64,000 nucleotides of DNA from Agapetus fuscipes (Eukaryota; Arthropoda; Insecta; Trichoptera; Glossosomatidae). Positions 10,535 to 21,202 of the stretch are shown in pieces. The notes beneath the pieces were generated by a model. The model made no database searches and was not told the origin of the DNA. It saw nothing but the letters and a program-made list of their open reading frames with translations. The stretch's first letter is position 1. Each line of letters starts with the position of its first letter. Made by a program: the position numbers and the translations under genes. Where the stretch lies: positions 11,842,001-11,906,000 of the forward strand of contig OX637353.1 in the NCBI GenBank assembly GCA_951799405.1. Reading direction: 5' to 3'.

Positions 10535-10727
10535 ATGTGTAAGGATGTTTTAACATTCAAAAATCATATTTAATGCATGCCCACAAAAAACATATGTAAA
10601 AACCCAGATCTTAAATCGCACAAAAACCTTGCAACGTTTGCTGCACTTTCTTGAAACAGGGGTGGCATTAGTTAAGTAAACCAATTACATTTAGAGTGGT
10701 CAGCCTTAAGTCAAGGATCTAAAACAA
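10535..10727 (-). repeat. Module C, diverged, second copy in a row
   Basis: TTTAATGCATGCCCACAAAA, CCTTGCAACGTTTGCTGC, AACAGGGGTGGCATT and CAGCCTTAAGTCAAGGAT match module C. A middle segment (around the CGCGCTTACA block) is lost. Confidence 0.65.
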
Positions 10728-10975
10728 TAATAAACATTTTATGAAACCAAAACCACAAAAACCCCGGGCAATCATTTTTTATTTACTTAGTGTGAAGTCC
10801 TATTTATTAATGCACTGACTCCATTCTACAATCCAAACTTTTAAAATTAATTAAATTTGCATGAAAAGGGGGGGCATACCACCAAAAAGGTCATCAAATT
10901 AAATCATAACTCAGTGGAGTGCATCATAATTGTATGTGTGCAGAAATAACTCATAATAATAATCATTTCACTCAC

Positions 10976-11050
10976 ATGGGGGGGAGGGTGGGGGGGGCTT
11001 GGCCGAATTCCAGAACATTCCAAGGGGTGTCCAGTCCCCCCCCCCCTCCT
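10976..11050. repeat. G-run / C-run pair
   Basis: A G-rich tract (GGGGGGGAGGGTGGGGGGGG, about 10978-10997) is followed within 45 bases by a C-rich tract (about 11035-11048). The two can pair, or the G tract could form a G-quadruplex. No function can be inferred. Confidence 0.6.
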
Positions 11051-11130
11051 CCAGTTCCTCCCACCAACCTCTCAACCAAAAAGGGCTGAGATTTCATAGA
11101 CTGTCATTTTGCGTTTATCGCGAGAAAGGG

Positions 11131-11326
11131 GTTCCTTGACTAATAAGTTGTTATGAGGCTAGCCCCCCATGCTGTAAAAAAATAATGATTAACTTTTGTT
11201 TATACTACCCTGCGACAGGATTTGAAAAGCTTATGTTCATGTGATGTTTGGTTTCTTTTTTAAGTACCTACATATGCAGCATGTGTAAGCGCAAACTTAT
11301 ATTTGTCTGCTCCTAAGCATGCATTA
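11131..11326 (+). repeat. Module C, plus orientation, diverged
   Basis: TTCCTTGACTAATAAGTTGT, GAGGCTAGCCCCCCATGCTG, AAGCTTATGTTCATGTGATG and GCAGCATGTGTAAGCGCAAA follow module C. The TTAGA tail is missing. Confidence 0.65.
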
Positions 11327-11699
11327 AAAAAATACTCAAAGTAAGTATTTGTGAAAGAGATAAGTAAACAATGAGAAACTTTCACGAATGGTTTATTGCG
11401 TGCGTAGTTTTTTTGCAGAAAAGGGTCACAATGGATGACAGATTGCATCGACAGTGAGGGCTGGCAGCAGTGCTATAGAAAAATGCTAACAAATTGACAA
11501 AACACCCGCGTCAAATAAACAAAAAATTAATCATGTAAAAATGATGGTGCTTTGAATGGAAATTGCCAAGTGGTAAATTCTCACATGATTTTTAAGCAAG
11601 CAATCACAAACATTCGTTCCTGTTGACTCTTGGTTATTTTGTTTGTGCGGAAAAAATAGTTTTTCCTACATTTCGTAATAAATTTTGATATTTTTTTAG
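11327..11699. other. No recognisable gene
   Basis: AT-rich with no clear repeat; a 62-codon minus frame overlaps module C and is not a gene. Confidence 0.35.
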
Positions 11700-11935
11700 G
11701 GTTTATGCTGGTATAAGGCTGACCACCTATACTGTACACTATGATTTACTTTGCCAATGTCACCCGTGTTTCAGAAAAGGTCAGGGCAGTTATGTTGATT
11801 TGAGGATTGAATTTTAAATTGTATGTGCACATGTAGCATTTGTAAGCGTGAAATTACACGTGTCTGTTTGTGGGCATGCATTTAATACGAATTGTAAATG
11901 TTAATGTATCTTTGCAATTAGAATTATAGATAATA
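11700..11935 (+). repeat. Module C, plus orientation
   Basis: GGTATAAGGCTGACCACCTA, CTTTGCCAATGTCACCCGTG, GTGGGCATGCATTTAATACG and ATGTATCTTTGCAATTAGAA are in the expected order. Confidence 0.75.
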
Positions 11936-11965
11936 GATGTGTCGGCAATGGGAGTGTGTCACACT

Positions 11966-12193
11966 CAGTGGCGAAGGCTGCCATACAACTCGATTCCCAT
12001 CGGTTTCCCTTTTTAAATGAGGCAAAAATGATAATAAAGAAGACTGCATGGTTTCGATGGGGAAAAATACGTATTGTTTCTTTGGTTTTAAATGTACTTT
12101 ATTACTTTGTACCTATATTTTAAAACTACTTTGTTGCCTCATTTTAAAAGAGAAGCCGATGGGAATCGAGTTGTATGGCACCTTTCGCTACTG
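11966..12193. mobile_element. hAT-like MITE with long terminal inverted repeats
   Basis: Left end CAGTGGCGAAGGCTGCCATA and right end TGGCACCTTTCGCTACTG are near-perfect reverse complements. Similarity extends ~60 bases through CAACTCGATTCCCATCGG and AATGAGGCAA. CAGTG-type ends are typical of hAT transposons. The 228-bp element has no coding potential. I do not see a clean 8-bp target duplication, so the superfamily call is tentative. Confidence 0.6.
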
Positions 12194-12705
12194 TCAGTGT
12201 GTGCGTAAAATCTACTTGCATTGGTAAAAATTACCGATTGCTTAAATTATTATGCCGCTGGGTGTGCTAGCCGAATTGTGCCTCAGGGGTGCCGCCGGCC
12301 ATACAAACACTGTTTAGTCAGTTAATTAGAAAACTTGGCGGGCGGTGCTATTAGGCGATGGTTGACAGTTCAATGAGACCTTAAATGATGTATGGCACCT
12401 CGCTCACACTAATGACCATGTGAATTTGGCGGGATTTTAGCATTGGCGGTTGATTTTCAGCATTAAAACATATTTAATTTCAAATACACACTCAAATTAT
12501 TAAATCTGATTTACTTTATTCAGAAAAAAATTAAAACAGTAAAAACGTTTTTTTTATGATGATTTTTGAAATGTGTTTTTAATGTGTGTAATTTAAGTTA
12601 AATTAATAAATTTATCAAAGGTGTAATTCAATAATTAAGGGATTTTAATTCATTTACTTATCGATTGGTTGATGTGCTAAACCATCTATACTGTAAAATA
12701 ATTGG
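12194..12705. other. No recognisable gene
   Basis: Contains a GC-rich patch (GGTGCCGCCGGCCATACAAA, about 12289-12308) and ATGTATGGCACCTCGCTC about 90 bases on, faintly echoing the MITE ends next door. The rest is AT-rich. Confidence 0.35.
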
Positions 12706-13437
12706 ATCTAATCTAATCTAATCTAATCTAATCTAAGCTGCAAAGATATATATCATTTAAGATTTATATTAAATGCATTCCCACAAGCAGACATGTATAA
12801 TTTCGCGCTAACACATGCCGCATGTGGACCTGCAATATAAAAACCCAATCTCAAATGAACATAAGCCCTGCAACTCTTGCCGTCCTTCCCTGAAACAGGG
12901 GTGACATTGGCAAAGTGAACCATTTTTTACAGTATGGGTGGTCAGCCACATAACAACCTATAAGTCAAGGAACAAACATCACAAATTACATTTTTAAAAT
13001 CAATAAATTATAATATATACATGGACATAAAAAACTAAATCATAAAAACCAATTTTACTTTAACAAACCCTAGCCGCCAACATCACAGATCAACCGCCAT
13101 TTCTTTCTATCCTTACATACTTCTTTCATTTCCTCCAGAGTCATAACCTTCTTCACACAAGCTCTTCTTTTATTATGACTCTGGATATTCCATTCATTCG
13201 CAATTTCGGATATTTGGTCCATCCATACCTTTCTCGGTCTTCCTCTACCACGACATCCATCTATTCTACCAACATATACTTTCTTCGTCAGTCTTTCCTC
13301 ATTCATTCTCTCCATATGCCCAAACCAACTTAACAAACTTCTTTTAATCTTCACTTTCACACTTTCTCTTGCACCACATTCTTCTCTTACAAAATCATTC
13401 CTCACCCTGTCACTCCGTTTTTTCCCAATCATGATCT
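12706..13437 (-). mobile_element. LINE-1w copy, 5'-truncated, with module C 3' end
   Basis: In minus-strand sense it comprises the last ~120 codons of the reverse transcriptase ORF (13432-13070), a short AT-rich 3' untranslated region (13069-12970), then a complete module C ending in repeats of GATTA (12743-12710). The same order is seen at 39840-41258. It inserted next to another module C copy at 13475. Confidence 0.85.
13070..13432 (-). pseudogene. LINE-1w reverse transcriptase C-terminal fragment (120 aa)
   Basis: Begins inside the ORF at MIGKKRSDRVRNDF and ends KWRLICDVGG then stop. It carries the WFGHMERMNEERLTKKVY and GRGRPRKVWMDQ signature blocks of RTE-like ORF C-termini. It is almost identical to residues 228-347 of the copy at 40195-41238 (for example C for R changes such as RRACVKK against RRACMKK). 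The catalytic domain is absent through 5' truncation, so it cannot transpose. Confidence 0.85.
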
Positions 13438-13474
13438 AAATGTCTAAATGTAAATCAATGATCTAAATAAAAAC

Positions 13475-13585
13475 TAAATCTAAGCTGCAAATATATGTAT
13501 CATTTGAGATTCATATTAAATGCATTCCCACAAGCGGACATGCATAATTTCGCGCTCACACATGCCGCATGTGGACCTACAATTT
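13475..13585 (-). repeat. Module C, truncated
   Basis: AAATCTAAGCTGCAAATATA, ATTAAATGCATTCCCACAAG and TGCCGCATGTGGACCTACAA, then sequence changes to repeat L. Confidence 0.75.
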
Positions 13586-13589
13586 ACTT

Positions 13590-13690
13590 CACTTCCTTAA
13601 AATTAATTCACTTACTATGAGAAGTTACAACTAATAAAAAATTTCATGCATTCATTCTGTTTTACCTATAAGGTGGCAAAATACAACTTA
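13590..13690 (-). repeat. Repeat L, partial reverse copy
   Basis: On the minus strand it reads GTAACTTCTCATAGTAAGTG and AATTAATTTTAAGG, matching the middle of repeat L (10012-10225, 14945-15165). Confidence 0.5.
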
Positions 13691-14037
13691 GATTACACGT
13701 TAGAGAATTTATTTAAATTGTTTTCAAAGTATGCACATTAAAAAAACACTAAAAGAGATTAACATTCCCCGTTTCGGATTGATAAATTAACATTGTACAT
13801 AGTAAATTTATTTAAGAGCAAAAACTCAAGAACAACTTTGTGAAATCTCGAGTCTATTCTGGTAGTCGCTTTGCTTCGGCATAAATTATTCCGGCGACAC
13901 TTCTCGGCGCCGAAAAAAAAGGGAATTTTAAAAGAAAAAACAGTTTTTTCACAGGTACCAGTAACACAGCCGACGCTCTAGCCTATTATCATAATGCGTT
14001 TATTTATACATAGGGGTAGATGTACACGGTGACAGAG
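13691..14037. other. No recognisable gene
   Basis: AT-rich, with a short GC-richer patch ATTCCGGCGACACTTCTCGG. No shared repeat noticed. Confidence 0.35.
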
Positions 14038-14823
14038 TAGAGCGGCACAGTGACAAAACGACACATGACATAACGACACTGTGATAGGACATCACATGAC
14101 ATGTACCGAAACATGCCGAAAACAGAAAATACCATAAACGGCACACGAGAAAACATCACATGAAAGAAAGACGTCTTGAGATGTTTTGTCATAGTGATGT
14201 TTTGTCAAGTGATGTACTGTCATTGTGAGGTCTTGTCACATGCTGCCCTGTCATGTGCAGTTTTGTTACTTTGTCATTCTGTCATGTGTAATTTTGTCAC
14301 TGTGTCGTTTTAACATGGAACCCCTCACTTCATCCTTCCATCTCAGTCTGAGCTTTTTTTGGTATGTGATGTTTTGTCAAGTGATGTGCTGTCATTGTGA
14401 TGTCTTGTCACATGCTGCCTTGTCATGAGCAGTTTTGTTACTTTGTCATTCTGTCATGTGTAATTTTGTCACTGTGTCGTTTTAACATGGAACCCCTCAC
14501 TTCATCCTTCCATCTCAGTCTGAGCTTTTTTTTAGGTATGTGATGTTTTATCATGTGATTTTTGCCATTTTGTCGTTTGTTCATAGTGATGTATTTTCTG
14601 TGTGGTTTTGTCATAGTTTTGTCATGTGATATACTGTCATGTGTCGTTCTGCCATGTGTCGTTCTGTCATGTGCCTTTATGTCATGTATTGTTTTGTTTC
14701 TGTGTCGTCCTGTCATGTGTCGTCTTATCATATGTCATTCTGTCACTATATCGTTCTGTTATGTGTCGTCCCATCATGTTTCGTTTATGTCATTTGTCGT
14801 TTTGCCACTGTGTCGTTCTAAAA
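14038..14823. mobile_element. FB1 fold-back element, copy 1
   Basis: The left end AGCGGCACAGTGACAAAACG and right end TTTTGCCACTGTGTCGTTCT are imperfect reverse complements. Inside, units of the type CACATGACA(T/G)AACGA run one way at 14050-14165. The reverse units TGTCATGTGTCGTTCTG run the other way at 14190-14820, so the arms can fold back on each other. A ~173-bp segment (14196-14368) is tandemly duplicated (14368-14541). The Cys/His/Met-rich open frames on both strands follow from the 15-bp period and are not genes. The class resembles FB/Galileo fold-back transposons; no transposase is present. Confidence 0.6.
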
Positions 14824-14944
14824 TAAAACCGATGTATACACTCCTGTCGCTTTAAAAACGATAAAAGTTTTTTTCAGGTTTTACTTGAGTATCTAGCCTG
14901 TAAGTTTGCGTTGTAAATGAGTCGCACAGACTCCACAGCGGCAA

Positions 14945-15165
14945 TCTAAGGTATCGCCACCTGAATAATTGCTGATTCACTGATTTGAGAAATCGTAGAT
15001 TAAACATTTTACTGGAGTTTACTTCTCATAGTAAGTGAATTCATTATACACTATTTCTAATTGCAAAATCCTACACTACAGGATTTGTACACTTTTTTGT
15101 GTTTTCTGTTGTAAAAAATAGGTCAAAAGATGCATTTATCTGAGAAACCCGTTGTTAGGTTATGC
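14945..15165 (+). repeat. Repeat L (MITE-like), copy 2
   Basis: AATTGCTGATTCACTGATTT, ACTTCTCATAGTAAGTGAAT, CACTACAGGATTTGTACAC and CATTTATCTGAGAAACCCGT match copy 1 in order. Confidence 0.6.
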
Positions 15166-15621
15166 CGCGTATTTAGCTTTACTTTAATTTAATATTGATG
15201 AAAATATGAGATACGTAAATACATGAAAACACAGAAAATTTACAAGAAATCCGAAAGTTATCAAGTATGCTTTTATCTCATTGTATAAAAAAGTATAGAT
15301 TGCTTTCTTTTGCTTCTTTCAATTGACCTTTAATATCATTATCAAGAAATTATCATAATGCTGCACTACAGAACAATTATAAATTGAAATTTAAATTGTT
15401 AATTAATATAAATTATGAAATAGTTGGAAGAATTAAAAACAAAAGTTTGTTAAATAAAAACATTAAAAATATTTTTAAACGTTGAGTCATGTATGAATTA
15501 TGTTAAACATTTTTTTGTACAATATTTGAAAGTCCAATATATTTTGTATAATTAAATGCTAAGCGATTAAAAAAAGGAATATTTCAAGAATATTAAAAAT
15601 AATGGAAAAATATGCTGTTCC
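15166..15621. other. AT-rich DNA, no gene seen
   Basis: No open frame over 60 codons of interest and no shared repeat noticed. Confidence 0.4.
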
Positions 15622-15880
15622 TTCTAATCTAATCTTATCTAAGTTGCAAAGATATGTTACATTGGAGATTCACATTACATGCATTCTCACAACCAGACAT
15701 GTACAAGATTGCGCTTGCACATGCCTCATGTGAACCTACAACATAAAAACCAAATCTCAAATGGACATACACCCTGCAACTCTTGCCGTCCTTCCCTGTA
15801 ACAGGGGTGACATTGGCAAAGTGAACCGATTTTTACAGCATGGGTGGTCAGCCGCATACCAACCTATAAGTCAAGGAACA
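15622..15880 (-). repeat. Module C, full length
   Basis: It begins TTCTAATCTAATCTTATC, then GTTGCAAAGATATGTTACAT, CCCTGCAACTCTTGCCGTCC, GGTGACATTGGCAAAGTGAA and ends CCTATAAGTCAAGGAA. Confidence 0.85.
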
Positions 15881-16734
15881 TATTTTAAATAAAAGAAGTA
15901 AAGATGCAAACAAAATTAAATTAAATCTTAAAATATGCAAAAGATAAAAACTCACTTAAAACAAACTTACTTAAGTAAACTATTTTTATTACTGCTGAAA
16001 TGAAATAAAAATTAAATTTTAAATAAGCAATTAAACTACAAACAAAATAAAAAGTAAGACAATTTATTTAAAAAATATGAATAATTAAGTTAGTTGTTTT
16101 TTTTATACCTTTCAATGCTGACTTTTACAAACGACCTCGACTCGGAATCATCTTGAATATTAATCCCGGTTTTTTTTATAATTATGTTTTTATTTTCCTG
16201 TCACGTGTCTGCAACGCACGCTGACTTTTCAACCGTCAATCAGGAGAGTACGTTGTGTATTTTTCAGCAAAGGACAAACGATCCTCGCCACTTGTTTCAG
16301 GTTCGGCGCCTGGCCGGGCACTGAAAGCCTTCAGGGTACGGCAAGCTGATAGAGAGCACAGAACCTGAAAACTACCGCGCACGCGCGAAATCTTCAGAAC
16401 ACATGTGTGTGACTCGCAACTAGACTTGCAACAACAAAAAAATAAAAATGGCACGAGAAATATTTTCATTGTGAGACTGCAGACAATGTGATAAAATGCG
16501 AAGGGCGACGTGTGCAATGGGAAATTGAAAATATAAATATTCGATGGTGGAAACTGCAGTACTGTGTGACAATTTTACAGTTTTCAAAGTGAATACGAAT
16601 TGACTGAAATGGAAATGTAAAGAGAGACTTATGAAAGATTAAAATAGTATTTTTATATGTTGATTTTGATTTTATTTTTCCACGTTTCAACATGTTTTTT
16701 TAAATATTTTTTAGTGTTGATCTGTTAACACAGT
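15881..16734. other. No recognisable gene
   Basis: The first half is A-rich. A minus frame of 93 codons (16236-16517) is rich in Ser/Phe/Cys; I see no domain, splice or homology evidence. A GC-richer patch lies at 16270-16400. Confidence 0.35.
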
Positions 16735-16865
16735 GAAAGTCCATTTTTATAAATATTTAAAAATATAAATGGTAAAACATTGTTTTAATTCACTTTATTT
16801 TATTTGTTTATGCTCGAATATTTTCGCCTAATAAGGCATCTTCAAGAGCAGAATGGTTACAAATA
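16735..16865 (-). repeat. PLE-like terminal-repeat relic with hairpin-GAAA motif
   Basis: On the minus strand: CTCTTGAAGATGCCTTATTA followed by GGCGAAAATATTCGAGC, then A/T-rich sequence and AAAATAAAGTGAATTAAAAC. The GCCT/AGGC stem, the following GAAA and a downstream AATAAA-like GTGAA...AAAC block parallel the palindrome at 43.3 kb and the copy at 58.9 kb. Confidence 0.45.
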
Positions 16866-17517
16866 TATTTTTATAAAATAATTTTCAAAACAATTTTCAA
16901 AACATTTTTTTTTCTTTTCCAAAACAAAAGCAAAATTCATAAGAATTTTTTTTTAAACACAAATGTAAGATTCAATAAGTTCTTATTATTTTGAAGAGAT
17001 TAAAAGAAGCACACTGTATTATTTCCTCGGAAAACTGCTAATTTTCATTATTTGTTATTTAAAATTTGTATGTTTATTTGATCCTCACATCATCATCATG
17101 TATAAATAAGAACTAATTGTTACTTTTACTTCTTGCTTTAAATATCTTCAAAGTGTTGCTACACATTCAAAACGAAAAAACTACTTGTAAATCAAATCAA
17201 ATGATTGTTACCCTGAAACAATATGAAAAAGTCCACATTAAAAAATAAAACATGTATCAAAGCATTGTTTTTTTTTTCAATGAGTTGTTAGTAACATTAT
17301 ACTTCATAATTCATCAGTTTAAACCATAAAAAAATAAAGTCATAATTTTTTTTCTTATTAAATGATTACTTGAGAAAACGGTTCGAAAATTTAGAAGTGT
17401 ACTCGTATTAAGTTAAATATTCAAATGTCGTTATGTTCAAAATTCAAGATTCAAAGTAAAACTCAATAAGACGTGTTGATTCACTGATTTGAGAAATCGT
17501 GGATATTTTTTTTAATA
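16866..17517. other. AT-rich DNA; repeat L fragment at 17470-17508
   Basis: GTGTTGATTCACTGATTTGA and AATCGTGGAT match the start of repeat L. The mariner element begins ~10 bases after it. The remainder is low-complexity A/T. Confidence 0.4.
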
Positions 17518-17651
17518 TTAGGTCTTTACATTATGAAATTGGCGTTTTGTATGGGAGGAACAAAAAGTCATTTTTTTTTTAAATATAATATATTTATTTA
17601 ATCAAAATATGTACCATAGCTATCTATGTACTTTTGCCATCTCATAGGTAG

Positions 17652-17834
17652 TTAATTGATCCCTTTACAAAAATAACCATTCGGATGGCAATCAATACAA
17701 TCTTTGAAGGCGGTTTGGACTGCCCTATCGGAGTTGATTTTTTTCCCTTGCAAGAAGTTATTCAAATTTCGAAAAAAATTGTAATCTGTTGGAACAAGGC
17801 CCGGAGAGTACGGGAGATGTCTTAAACATTCCAA
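17652..17834 (-). pseudogene. Mariner transposase C-terminal fragment
   Basis: RHLPYSPGLVPTDYNFFRNL matches the conserved block around the third catalytic aspartate of the DD34D triad, with SPG in place of the usual SPD. It is followed by LNNFLQGKKI and GYFCKGIN, the usual end of mariner transposases. The region between this and the N-terminal fragment, holding the first two aspartates, is gone. Confidence 0.85.
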
Positions 17835-17944
17835 TTAAAGCTCCCATAATCTGGTAGCCGTCTTTTGTGCAACGCAGCAGCACGCGCGATTGTTGATTTG
17901 CTTCACTCAATTAGTGAGGTACTCACCTTTCAAGCTTTTTCACC

Positions 17945-18241
17945 TTAAACAGTTTTATCACTAACTTTGCAGCCTACAGCTAACTCAGACGGGGTTTGCG
18001 ATGGATCCGCTTCCACAAAAGTCTTCAATTCCTCATTATCAACTTTGGTCTCCGACCGTCCACGAGGCTTGTTCTGCAGGCCGAAATTTCCAGAACGAAA
18101 ACGTTGTAACCAAAAACGCACTATGTTTTCTTTTTTGACATTGTTGCCATACACATCATTAATCCTTCGAGCCGTTTCTGCAGCACTGGTGCCACGGTGG
18201 AACTCGTAATCGTAAACAACGCGATATTTCAAGTTTTCCAT
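17945..18241 (-). pseudogene. Mariner transposase N-terminal fragment
   Basis: From the methionine at 18241 it encodes the paired helix-turn-helix DNA-binding region typical of mariner: YRVVYDYEFHRGTSAAETAR near the start, then VRFWLQRFRSGNFGLQNKPR at about residues 41-60, GRSETKVDNEEL, and SELAVGCKVSDKTV. An upstream in-frame extension to 18289 is probably not used. Just downstream the WVPHEL signature survives only as VPH flanked by stops (about 17920). The first catalytic aspartate block is deleted, so no active transposase can be made. Confidence 0.85.
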
Positions 18242-18429
18242 TTTGTAAAATGAGTGACGGAAAGAAAAAAACAATTGAGTTACGAACAAATAAATAAAAG
18301 TTTTTGAAACACAAATACATGAGTAAATAGCTGTAAAAATTTGAATTAGGAATTCTTAACTAAAGAGGAGATATTTGAGATCAAAGTGGCCTGTATGGCA
18401 AAACGCCAATTTCATATGTAAGGACCTAA

Positions 18430-18975
18430 TATAATAATATGTATTTTATTCGACAAAATTTCTCGCAAAAAAGATCAAAAAGTTTACAGCAAAATGTATT
18501 TTTTGCCTTGATAAAAAAATATTTTTACATACACATGAACATTTCAAAAAAGTTGCTCGTAATTTGCACTTTCAATTGAAAAATTTACATCAATGAATGT
18601 GAAATTTACACCATTACGTCATGTTTACATTTACACTGGAGAAATTTACACATTTGCATGACAAATTTACACTCTTGAATTTTTTTTTGTCAAAATCTCG
18701 TCAGTCATTCGCCCACTGACATTTTCAATTCACGAAAAGTGGAAATATGACAAAGGGGAATCGTGGAAAATTTAAATTCAAATATTCATGGATCCAAGCA
18801 AACGGGGGGGGGGGGGGGGGCGGTAAGTATTTTTTAATGTTGAAAGATAAGTTTGTTTCAAATAAGACGCGGTAGACCGTCCCCCAAAACAAATTATCAA
18901 ATTATAACAATATGTCTAACTTGAGCTAAAATAAATATTTATACTGTAGTGTTTTTAGGGTTCTAATGTTTTTTA
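18430..18975. other. No gene; TTTACAC-rich patch and poly-G run
   Basis: At 18580-18680 the motif TTTACA(C/T) recurs at least six times at irregular spacing. A run of about 16 G lies at 18806-18821. No coding evidence. Confidence 0.45.
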
Positions 18976-19195
18976 ACGAGCTTGGTCGTCGCTACAACCA
19001 GCAAGACCAAGCTGCTGTAAGGCTGGATGGACCTTTAGTGACCGGTCATTGGTAAAGGTTTATGAATTTTTCAACCCAGCGAAAAGCAAATTTGAAAATA
19101 TAAATGGTATTTTTTTGTGCTCCGCCGGGATTCAAAGCCACCACCTTCCATTCAGAGTCTGAAGTGCTACCACTGAAATACGGGCCGGTAAGTAA
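18976..19195 (-). repeat. SINE-B, near full length
   Basis: Read on plus: ACGAGCTTGGTCGTCGCTAC, TGGACCTTTAGTGACCGGTC, TCAACCCAGCGAAAAGC, GTGCTCCGCCGGGATTC, and the head ACCACCTTCCATTCAGAGTC ... ACGGGCCGGTAAG. No SINE-A, L2-like tail or B-long tail is attached. Confidence 0.85.
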
Positions 19196-19259
19196 GTAAG
19201 TAATTTGAAAAGACGCAAAAGATCTATGTACTGCCATACATAGCTGCCAAATGTATACG

Positions 19260-19345
19260 TTTTACAATATTGTTAACAATAAAAATCCCTGATAATCAGT
19301 TATCCATTTTTATTTACTATGGCTGTTGTCACATAGCCATGCCAT
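19260..19345. repeat. Repeat D fragment
   Basis: ATCCCTGATAATCAGTTATC and ACTATGGCTGTTGTCACATA parallel the ATTCCCGATAAT and GTCACACATAG blocks of repeat D. Confidence 0.35.
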
Positions 19346-19921
19346 TTTTTATTGTGCTGATTTATATTGAATAACAGCATTCACTCGAAGATTTCTCACA
19401 CACATTAGTAAAAACCAGTGCGCCCTGGAGCAATGCTAGAATAATGCACATTTTACCTGCACTAAATATTAGCATTCACTCGAAGATTCCAGACACACAC
19501 ACATTTTTTTTCAATTAATATCTCCAGCACACCTTCCCACTTTCAGCAAGAATTAGCAAGTATCTAAAAGTTACGCGCCAGTGAGTGGTTTTCTCATTCG
19601 TTACCATTAGCATAGTCTAGAGCTCACTCGTGCTAGTCTGTAATGTTGCCCGTCGTTAATTTATTACGCCCGGCCAAGGAAAGGGATAGCCAGGGAACTG
19701 ATGGCAACACCGAATCTTTACACACCTAAACTGCAAAAAATACGATTAAAAAAATTGAAAACAAATTTAAAAAAAAATTGCAAATTATGTCAGTGTGTTT
19801 TTGCTTTTCAGTTGCATGAAAATAAGAAAAATGTTATGATTTGACTAAGGGTTATTTTAATTAAACTGCAATTAAAATTTATTTCACAAAATTAACTTTT
19901 CAAAATATAGGTTACAATGTA
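19346..19921. other. No gene; short direct repeat
   Basis: AGCATTCACTCGAAGATT occurs at about 19377 and 19471, each followed by a CACACA tract. This suggests a local ~95-bp duplication, now diverged. Confidence 0.4.
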
Positions 19922-20101
19922 CAGTACCCTTAGTACGATTTGCAAAACTTGAGTAATGTAAAGTTTACGGCAATTATTAAAGAGGGATTTCCCCCAAAAT
20001 CTGCCGTTTTTGTTTGTTTGAACTTGATTTTATTCATCACTGTAACTCTTTTACTAAGACTATAAAGTGTTCAAGTTGTGCAACTCGTACTAAGGGTACT
20101 G
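19922..20101. mobile_element. MITE Q, 180-bp copy
   Basis: The ends CAGTACCCTTAGTACGATTT and ACTCGTACTAAGGGTACTG are inverted repeats, and complementarity continues through TTGCA and AACTTGA. The same end motif forms the tight hairpin at 21203-21279. No open frame belongs to it. Confidence 0.65.
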
Positions 20102-20724
20102 TTCACTGTTCACTCTCTGCTAACAGGTCTTCGCGTTACAATGGTCTAAGAGACTCTGTCTGTTCCTCAGAATCTTTGCCCATATTTAAATGGGCGACAG
20201 AGACGATTATTGCATGTAAGAGAACATGGTAGATACTTCCACTAGGATTGTTCGACACTAACCAGAGACATTACACACACCAATCAGCGGGCTCAGGCTC
20301 ACGTCCACACGAACTCATACGTTCGTAACAATAGTAAGGTTTTATTTCAGCGTAGTCACGCGGTGGTTGCAATACGTGACTAGTTATGAAAAATATACTG
20401 GTTAAATAGTTACATGTTAAATTTAAAAATATATTATAAATAACATTTTTTTTTTTAAATTAAATACGACGAAATATTGAGTCGAATACTGAGTGAATGT
20501 AAAAAAAGTTAATGTATGACAAAGGTTTTAATGAACTAAAAAAGATTTGCAAACACAGGGTGGAGACAAATCTGCAGTGTCTCTGGCCTCATTTAGCGAC
20601 AGAATTATAGGGGGTCATTTTAAGGACTTCTATGACGCAAAATGTACATTAGTTGGAAATCAGCTTCATTCGTATTTTTTTGTTATAATAAAAAAATCTG
20701 TTAAGGTCTCACAAAAAAATTATG
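20102..20724. other. No recognisable gene
   Basis: Frames at 20014-20232 and 20547-20753 carry no recognisable domain. AT-rich runs at 20430-20460. Confidence 0.35.
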
Positions 20725-20912
20725 TTTCGTTGTTTATTTCAAACCCAAAATAAATAACGGCCAGGTTTACTCAGCCCTCACAGGAAATGAATATGGAAAC
20801 CCCTACTTCAACTGAAATTTTTGGCGTAAAGTCCTTGCCCGTAAAAATAAATAGGTTACAATCGCCATATGGGACCGGGGAGAAGTAACACTATATGAGT
20901 AGCTTAGTCGCT
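20725..20912 (+). repeat. SINE-A, long form, 5'-truncated
   Basis: Starts inside the long-form segment (GTTTATTTCAAACCCAAAAT), then CCAGGTTTACTCAGCCCTCA, CCCCTACTTCAACTGAAAT, GTAAAAATAAATAGGTTACA and GAGTAGCTTAGTCGC. The tRNA head is missing. Confidence 0.75.
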
Positions 20913-21055
20913 TTTCACAAGTATTTTCTGTCCAATGATGTCATAATATAACTTGTTTTGTCCCTTTAACTAATTTGTCCACCCTTTGTATCATCCCTAA
21001 TGGAATAATTTTATTATACTCTAATTAATGTATTTCCAGATTGTTCTAAATTTAC

Positions 21056-21175
21056 ACAGTGCTATTCATAAAACATTTTATCCATAGCTGATCTCCGGAT
21101 CATTGATTGCGTTGTATGGAAGATTCACTGTAGACTTCAGATGAGCCATGGCTTTGCTGTTTGAGAATAGCATCG
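21056..21175. mobile_element. MITE K, copy 1
   Basis: Left end ACAGTGCTATTCATAAAACA and right end GCTGTTTGAGAATAGCATC are imperfect inverted repeats. Inside, GATGAGCCATGG pairs with CCATAGCTGATC. It matches 41259-41385 along its length. Confidence 0.55.
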
Positions 21176-21202
21176 ATAGGGTTTAATAATACACGCGTAC
21201 AC

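Larger units (their letters stand above)
17518..18429 (-). mobile_element. Mariner element with internal deletion
   Basis: The ends TTAGGTCTTTACATTATGAA (17518) and TTCATATGTAAGGACCTAA (18429) are inverted repeats that extend through AATTGGCGTTTTG. The element is flanked by TA on both sides (17516-17517, 18430-18431), as expected for mariner target duplications. Its 912 bp falls ~400 bp short of the usual ~1.3 kb. The transposase gene lies on the minus strand and lacks its centre. It is therefore a non-autonomous relic, though the ends look intact enough to be mobilised in principle. Confidence 0.85.

Noticed and set aside
11958..12201. 8-bp target duplication proving a hAT insertion
   Set aside because: GTCACACT and TCAGTGTG do not match; only the inverted ends support the hAT-like call.
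12710..12740. Telomere-type TAATC/GATTA repeats
   Set aside because: Short runs at the 3' end of LINE-1w/module C; insect telomeres are usually TTAGG, and these are LINE tails.
16236..16517. 93-codon minus-strand gene
   Set aside because: No domain, no splice or promoter context, surrounded by repeats.
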